DNA of 64,000 nt from Psococerastis gibbosa. Taxonomy: Eukaryota; Arthropoda; Insecta; Psocodea; Psocidae. The notes beneath the pieces were generated by a model that had not been told where the DNA came from, made no database searches, and saw nothing but the letters and a program-made list of their open reading frames with translations. The DNA lies in contig OZ020485.1 of NCBI GenBank assembly GCA_963971405.1, positions 32,941,921 to 33,005,920 of the forward strand, written 5' to 3'. Both the position numbers and the translations under genes were made by a program. This document shows positions 57,901 through 64,000 of this stretch, piece by piece (position 1 is the stretch's first letter; every line of letters starts with the position of its first letter).

Positions 57901-58560
57901 CATATATAATTTAGGTATCGATGTGCATAAATGATCTCTTTGCTTCCCAATGCTTATTAAGGATCATTTCTCTTCTAGCTATCTCGAATCTGGATAGATT
58001 ATTGTTAACCATTCAAAACTCAATTGGTCTAAAATTAAATTTCGGCAAACATTGGTATAATTTAATTGGCAAATTCTTATTCTACAGTTTCACGATATGG
58101 TATCTCAAAAATGGGCCCTATGATTGATGATCAACCTCAAGTCCCAGCCTAACGTGTACGCTTAGTGTTTAGGTTTTTGTTACTAAGGCTCTACTGTATA
58201 TATATCTCTGGCTGAGAATTGCAGCTTACATGTTGTTTCATTCATCGCTAAGTTGTATCACACATGCGTACCTAACCTAATCATGAGTCATGTTGTTGGT
58301 TGGTTTGCTATTTTTGTTACGTCTTGTTCTACCGGCGAGCCATTTGGTCCATTTGTCTTGCCTAAAATTCATTAACATTATTAATCAATAAGTATAATTT
58401 CACAGTTTACATACAACATACTTCGGCCACGGATGAGGAACCAAAAGTATCACCTTCTGCATGTAATAATCCTGAGTTGCTGAGGCGAATGGAGACAGAA
58501 ACGGAGTTGCTGTTGACCATTAAGAAACGGAAACTAACTTACATCAGCTGAACGAAAAGT
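55000..58560. other. Long stretch with few recognisable repeats
   Basis: Apart from a G run at about 56,509-56,522 and a short 12-bp tandem motif (GTACTTAATAGT, 57,640-57,690), I see no element ends or gene. A minus frame at 55,413-55,604 has no recognised domain. Candidate unique DNA between Hox2 and Hox3. Confidence 0.35.
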
Positions 58561-58562
58561 AT

Positions 58563-59095
58563 CACGTTGCTTGCAGCCGGTGTAGGTTGACATTGAGGAC
58601 ACATACCAGTTTGCCATTGGCTAAAAACCCATCCGGAAATAATATAAATAAGCTCCGAAATCCATGGGGTCGTTGGCATTGGACAGGGGACCAATGGGCC
58701 ACTAAAAATAGGCCTAGATTCATGTTGTTGTTTCTAACGCCTGCTTTCAGCATTTCTGCTTCAAGCAACCCTATCAACCTGGCGGGGGGAGTGAGTCTGT
58801 TTGTTAACCCTAAGGGCAGACTCTTTAACCTCGGGGGAAAGGGGAGTTGACTGACAGGGTGGACCTCCTGATTATAGTGGATTCCGAACTACTTGGGGAA
58901 CATGGTAAAGTCACAAGATTAAATTGGAGGTGACCAGTACTCGATATGCACGCAGACTGACTGGTACAGTCTCAGCGCGTTATCATGTCCCACCATGCTC
59001 CCCTGCCAACGCTGTGCACTCTACCAAGTTTGCCGCAGTTTGAAACATGCTCTGTTCTAATGAATTCAACATGGTAAGACCGTTGGCTGTTCCTA
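58563..59095 (-). repeat. Dispersed repeat E, longest copy
   Basis: Joins both parts of the family: GCCGGTGTAGGTTGACATTG .. GTCGTTGGCATTGGAC, then CCTGCTTTCAGCATTTCTGC, CCTCCTGATTATAGTGG, GTTATCATGTCCCACCATGC and AAACATGCTCTGTTCTAATG. It shows that the 2.5- and 49.7-kb fragments belong to family E. Confidence 0.75.
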
Positions 59096-59183
59096 GATTC
59101 ATAAAAAGACCTTCAGGACATGATATTATATGTATATAATAACTATATTTATGTATTGTATTATATATATATAGTATAATTAC

Positions 59184-59355
59184 CCAAGAGAAAATAGATG
59201 GACTGGCAGAAGAAGAACACCCTGACTGAAAAACGTGAAGCAGTGGCTTGGCAAGAGCACGACTTCCCTATTCAAAGCAGTAGTCAACAAGGTCCAAATA
59301 TTGCCATGATGATCGCCAATCTTCGATAGAAGAGGCATTTACCAAGGGTCACATG
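59184..59355 (+). pseudogene. LINE C-terminal fragment (lineage 3)
   Basis: VKQWLGKSTTSLFKAVVNKV followed after a frameshift by AMMIANLR. Homologous to 31,163 and 32,738 but on the other strand. It ends next to a foldback element. Confidence 0.72.
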
Positions 59356-59378
59356 CCAATAACATCGTCATCACTCTA

Positions 59379-60263
59379 TAGGGGTCTTCACAGTGTTCGT
59401 GTTATCGAGTTATACCTAGTTAAGTGTGTTATATCAAGCTAAGTTAACACACCAGTAACCAGATAACCAAGCTAACCAGCGTGCTATCCTAAACGCACTT
59501 CCAAGTTGGTTAAGTGTGCTATGGATAGGGCTAAATACAAATACGGTGACGTGGTAGCAGACATTCAAGACTTAGGCGGGGTTTCCACCGACCTCGCATT
59601 GCAGAATTGACGGAAATGTTTATTTTCCTCTATGCCATAGTTAAAATTGATCAATGATCATGCAGTAAAAACACAAACAAACAAACTAAAATTAAAAAAT
59701 GGCGTCATGGGATATTTTAAGTACAAACATTTTAATAGATTTCTATAAAAAGAAAAATTCTAATTTCCGTCAATGTCATTTGCATTCTGCAATGCGAGGT
59801 CGGTGGAAACGTCATTTAAGTCTTGAATGGCATGTATCCTACCACGTCACCGTTTTTGTAAATAGCCCTAGCCGGTCGGTGGAATGGGTGCCTATTTAAC
59901 TTGCGCTGCGATCGATAGCTCAGGTTTGACCGCCGCCACCTTTGTTTTTGTTGATTAATTTGAAACACGCGTTTAAAATTTTGTAGTATTTAAATTCATT
60001 TGTATAATCTATTATCACCAGCAATTACCGTAAATACTTAAAATTATAATAACCAAAATCAACAAAAAATGTAAACAAATGTGGCACTAGAATAGAGTTC
60101 TGCCACTTTCTTTAAAACCGTGCCACGAACGTCTGACTACTACCACGTTGTTTACCCTGTTAAATATAGCATGATAACTCACTCCCGATGTACATTCTCA
60201 TGATTGTGTGTTAACTTGGATAGCACATATAACTCGATGACACCATCACTGTGAAGACCCCTA
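59379..60263. mobile_element. Foldback element containing a nested subfamily A MITE
   Basis: Left TAGGGGTCTTCACAGTGTTC .. ATCGAGTTATA .. GTTAACACAC. The right is its complement, GTGTGTTAAC .. TATAACTCGATGACACCATC, ending CACTGTGAAGACCCCTA. The 885-bp span holds a MITE A copy at 59,526-59,892. No coding. Confidence 0.8.
59526..59892. mobile_element. MITE subfamily A, copy 4 (left end missing)
   Basis: Starts within the arm at TAGGGCTAAATAC and ends GGTCGGTGGAATGGGTGCC. The inner foldback has a shortened left arm (GCAGAATTGACGGAAATG). About 20 bp of the outer left end is gone. Confidence 0.85.
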
Positions 60264-60269
60264 TTATAA

Positions 60270-61860
60270 CTAAGCTAAATCAACAGAGTTCGTTAAACTG
60301 AAAAGGTATACTGCAAAGAACCACTCTATTAACGGATATAGGGGCCTATATAAACATTTTATCACTTCTTCCCTCCATAAGGTAGCCTAGAATAATAAAA
60401 TAAAACTGCTTGAGAATGCACCCTGTGGGTGATATTTTTAGATCAGACCAACTCCACTGGATAATGCTTACGAAGTAAGAAGTAGCTTAGAGACAGAGGG
60501 GTTCGGAATTCAAGTGTTGTCACAGGGAGAATTATTTTGATTATGCTAATGACCACGTTATCGTAGCACTAGGGTAACTTATATGTATTCCCCCCAAGTT
60601 GCTAGCAAACGGTGCCAACCTTAAGGTCCCTACTTTACACACACATACTGTGAAGCAACCAGTCTTGCGACTATTCCAAGACTTTACTTTAATTTATTGT
60701 TTTTAAGATAAAGATACTGATTCCTCTTCCTTTTCACGGCTAATTGTCTTTATATTAACGATATGTGTAGCACTTAGTTACTACTTAAAATAACTTTAAA
60801 GAGCTAGTGTCTTAAAGAGCATATAATATGTCGTATTACGACCTAATACTCAGGGCCGTTGTGAGAATCTAAGCCAGAGAGCAATTTGGCTGCCGCCCCC
60901 CCCCCTTCCCATTAATTCAACATTCGTAAGCCAATTTATATATAATTTAATCGATACTGAACACGTTTATTCTATTTTGACCCACCATTACCCCCCCCCC
61001 CTCCCCCCCACATAGATGGGCTGAATTTGTACTGCACTGTATTGGACCATAATTGACCAAAACGGTTTTTATTTATTTTTTTCAATGTCATCTCAGTGAC
61101 GGAGATAGTGCACGTGAGACAATAATAATAAAAATATATAAATAATAAGTATAACAATAATATCATCCACTAAGGTAGTAGGCATATTTATGACTGTTTT
61201 TAATCTGGGATACGGTATACATAATATGTAAGGTAATATTATGTATATACCATACTGCATCATTAATTTTTTTCTTTTACTGAAATAATAGGAAAATTTA
61301 AACACTTAATATAACAACCAGCCACCACTGTCCGCTGGAGGCAGTCAAAAGAGAAAAATAAATTGTCATATTAGGTATTAAGTACTAAATAAAATACTAT
61401 TATTGTATTACACAATACGAACAGTTATACGGTATTGAATGTTAAGTTATTCTTTTAGTTAACGTTAAGCCTATATTACTGTGTATCCTTATATAAGAGG
61501 TAAGATCGACGATCTCGATAGTAGTGAATATTTAGATAGGGTTGAAGAAGATGGAACAAGCAGGGTCGGGATTATTAGGGGTTGAAATTCAAGAAATGAA
61601 ATAATCTTGTATGATATTCTCCTGGGACGTACCACCGCCCCCAAGTTTTCTCAAAGCTGAAATTAATTACTGTGAAAATATCATTTGTATTGCGCCTATG
61701 TTTGCCTCACCTCATGTCTAAAACCCACTCCAAGCTTGACTTTCTTTGATTACGGGTGAAGATCCCCAAGGTTTCTTTCAATTGGGTGTATTTGTTGCCT
61801 TCTGTTCTGAAAATTCCTCAACCGTATCAACAGCCTGCGATTGTTTATTACAAAATTAAA
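60270..61860. other. No gene recognised; C tracts near 60,895 and 60,990
   Basis: CTCAGGGCCGTTGTGAGAAT followed by C9-C11 runs may be a decayed transposon end. Otherwise AT-rich DNA without supported features. Confidence 0.4.
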
Positions 61861-61867
61861 GTTACCT

Positions 61868-62268
61868 GCAGCCCGATCGTGGCGATTTGGGATTATTATA
61901 ATACCGGGGTTTATTGTTTAATACCGCAGTAGTACGATGTCACATGACGGTGTTAAAATATATGCCCGGGAAATTCAAATTAATAAATTATTCGAATACA
62001 AGAGCATTCTCTTTCAACACAATGGTTGCATTGTTTACTAATTGAAGGAAATACCAATAAACATTAAAATGTACAGGTAGCATGTTGAAATGTGGCAAGA
62101 ATTTTAATTAATGTGTCTACATCTATCTAGGAGAAAAAATTAAAAACTCACCAAAAATGTTAATTTATGAATTTGAATATCCCGCGCATTCTGCCCTCAT
62201 TTGTTAAAAAAAACAATTGAATAAACCCCGAGATTATAAAAATCCCAAATCGGCATGATCGGGTTGCT
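61868..62268. mobile_element. 401-bp foldback element (GCAGCCCGATCG termini)
   Basis: Left GCAGCCCGATCGTGGCGATT, TGGGATTATTATAATACCGG, GGTTTATTG. Right complement CAATTGAATAAACCCCGAGA .. AATCGGCATGATCGGGTTGC. Inner arms TTCAAATTAATAAATTA and TAATTTATGAATTTGAA also pair. Partly repeated, inverted, at 19,435. Confidence 0.8.
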
Positions 62269-62769
62269 GTTTGTCCATGCACTACACACAGTATATACCA
62301 TATTTTTAGAATTTTTAGGCCTATGTATATTTTTGTACTGCTCTTTAAACCAAAAACACTGTAAATAGAATAAGCCATACTGTACATCAAGCATGCTGGT
62401 TTAAAACTACTATAAGTCTGCTAGCCACTTCACCTGCCGTAGCTCAAACGGTGTATAACTCCATGAACAGAAACGCATTTTATGTGACATTTATAAATAT
62501 AGTACTTTCTTGTGCAGACGTAGTACCTGTGTACTTGTGTTTTTCGGACTTTCTTTTCAAATTACATACAAGTTAGGTATTACTAGACTTATAAATACCG
62601 ACAGAGGCTTTCTGTAACCTATGCATCATTATTTTAAGCTACATTTTTGATTAATTTTAATTTCACGTAACTTCTAAAAATGTTAAATTATTGTTCAATT
62701 GCACAAATTTGCACTTTCTTCTATACATGTTACAGTCTAAATTTACAAAACAACCTATAGTTTTTTTTT

Positions 62770-62957
62770 CTATTATTAAGCCGACCTAGCGGAGTTAGGG
62801 CTATAAAGCCCTCTCTTACACTCAACTAGGGATACCCGGGACCGCCTGCTTTACATGCCCTCCGAAGCATGGCCAGAAAATGTAGCCAGTGTGGGACTCG
62901 AACCAACAACCTTTCAGGTGAAATTCAGAGTCCGTACCACTACTCTACATGTCTTGA
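62770..62957 (-). mobile_element. SINE family S1
   Basis: Reversed, complete: AAGACATGTAGAGTAGTGGT head, GTTGGTTCGAGTCCCACACT B box, TAAAGCAGGCGGTCCCGGGT core, TTGAGTGTAAGAGAGGGC, CTCCGCTAGGTCGGCTTAA. Good consensus copy. Confidence 0.9.
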
Positions 62958-63495
62958 CATAGTGATATAGTGGATTATGTTATAGTGTTTTACTGTAAGT
63001 AATTCAAGTAAGTATATTATAATAGGTATATTGCTCTATATACTAAGTATATGTATATATATGTATTATATATGAATTGAGATCAAAAAAATCAACAACG
63101 TTGAAATATCAGTGATTGTACCATTACATAGCTACTAGTTTTATTTTAAATTAAATAAATGAACTTTGCCAAGTATTACTAAAATATATTAAAAGAGACC
63201 GGTTTCAGCACTAGGCCATGATCAGGCTAGAAACATGCAAACATCCAACATTTCTAGTAGTGTTACAACATTTAGATCATTAATTGCAGTGTTGCTTGTA
63301 TGTCTATAGCCTCGGGATAACCGCTCACTTGTAATACTCGTATGTTTTAGTATACTTTACTTTTAGTAATACTCGAAGATGTTATTTTATTTTATTTACA
63401 AGGTCTCTTAGATGTTCAAATGCCTTAGTGGCAGTAGACAGTAATGTTGGAACAATGGAAAAGACGGTTCTTTTCTACTTTTTTGGTTATAGCTC

Positions 63496-63546
63496 ATATT
63501 ATATTATATTATATTATATTATATTATATTATATTATATTATATTA
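63496..63546. repeat. (ATATT)n microsatellite
   Basis: About ten perfect pentanucleotide units. Confidence 0.95.
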
Positions 63547-63621
63547 CTACTGTAGGTACTGCACAGATGCGTCAGATGAACTATTTTGAGAACCACGGAG
63601 TGTGATTGATTGTATTTGTAA

Positions 63622-63772
63622 GGCGCATATTCCGCCTACGTCAATAGTCAATATTATTATTGACGTATAGGTATTGACGTGGTAGCAGACATTTTTACAC
63701 TATCTTTTAATGTCTGCTAAAACGTCAATACCTCATTTACTATTGACTATTGAGGTAGGTGGAATAAGCGCC
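63622..63772. mobile_element. MITE subfamily B, diverged copy 4
   Basis: GGCGCATATTCCGCCTACGT .. AGGTAGGTGGAATAAGCGCC with TAA and TAT flanks. The centre keeps TGACGTGGTAGCAGACATTT facing AATGTCTGCTAAAACGTCAA. 151 bp; its termini are intermediate between subfamilies A, B and C. Confidence 0.85.
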
Positions 63773-64000
63773 TATTGAACTGAAGCTCACAGGTTTAAAT
63801 TTTTGGGGTCTGAAAATGCACTGTTAAAATTCATATTTACCTCCCTCAAAATTCAAGTGCTATGTAGATAAGGGAGGGGGGTGGAAAAAATAAAAATTTT
63901 CTCTCGCGTTGCACTATTTATTGGCCCATAAGTTTTGAAACAGGTGTCCATTTTGTTCCCCTTACTCCACATGCATGCAATACCACTTTCTAGATTTTCT

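Overview
This window looks like nuclear DNA from an arthropod, most likely an insect with a large, repeat-rich genome. It is AT-rich, nearly all non-coding, and crowded with short non-autonomous transposons, tRNA-derived SINEs and decayed LINE and mariner fragments. I could not settle the order; a hemipteran-type genome is a guess. No operons, bacterial genes, CRISPR arrays or rRNA genes were seen.

The one convincing host gene is a single GC-rich exon on the minus strand at about 22,690-23,128. It encodes the N-terminal part of a Hox2/proboscipedia (pb) homeotic protein. It carries the Hox2 N-terminal motif GFISSQPSMAEF and the extended hexapeptide EYPWMKEKKTSRK, and it ends at a consensus splice donor (G|GTAAGT) in phase 1. 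The homeodomain exon is not visible downstream on the minus strand, so the intron should run past coordinate 1 and exceed 22.6 kb. By standard arthropod Hox order, labial would lie beyond the left edge and Hox3/zen, Deformed and the rest beyond the right edge. Positions 1-22,689 are therefore probably pb intron, and 23,130-64,000 pb 5' flank or Hox2-Hox3 intergenic DNA. I found no second homeobox and no Hox-linked microRNA.

The rest is mobile DNA, much of it nested. (a) A superfamily of foldback MITEs has TA flanks and termini like GGCG..TTCCAC, in three subfamilies (A 390 bp, B 140 bp, C 170-415 bp). (b) hAT-type MITEs include two with exact 8-bp target duplications (19,744-20,028 and 24,574-24,871). 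(c) SINEs include one inserted into a palindromic MITE with an exact 14-bp target duplication (28,777-29,032). (d) A dead mariner transposase lies at 21,246-22,060. (e) 3' remnants of at least three LINE lineages are present. (f) Two copies of an 850-bp repeat carry an internal (TCTG)n. (g) Several large palindromes occur (45,361-45,747; 25,193-25,590; 10,899-11,440; 59,379-60,263). (h) Tandem repeats of about 135 bp and 71 bp lie near 27 kb. Runs of 9-14 G or C are strikingly common, often just inside transposon ends.

The window thus shows a Hox interval heavily colonised by non-autonomous elements. Repeat-poor blocks upstream of pb (about 23.2-24.5, 29.6-31.1, 34.7-36.1 and 55.0-58.5 kb) are the places to look for pb regulatory DNA. 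Repeat boundaries come from reading by eye and may be off by some bases; family names are superfamily-level inferences.
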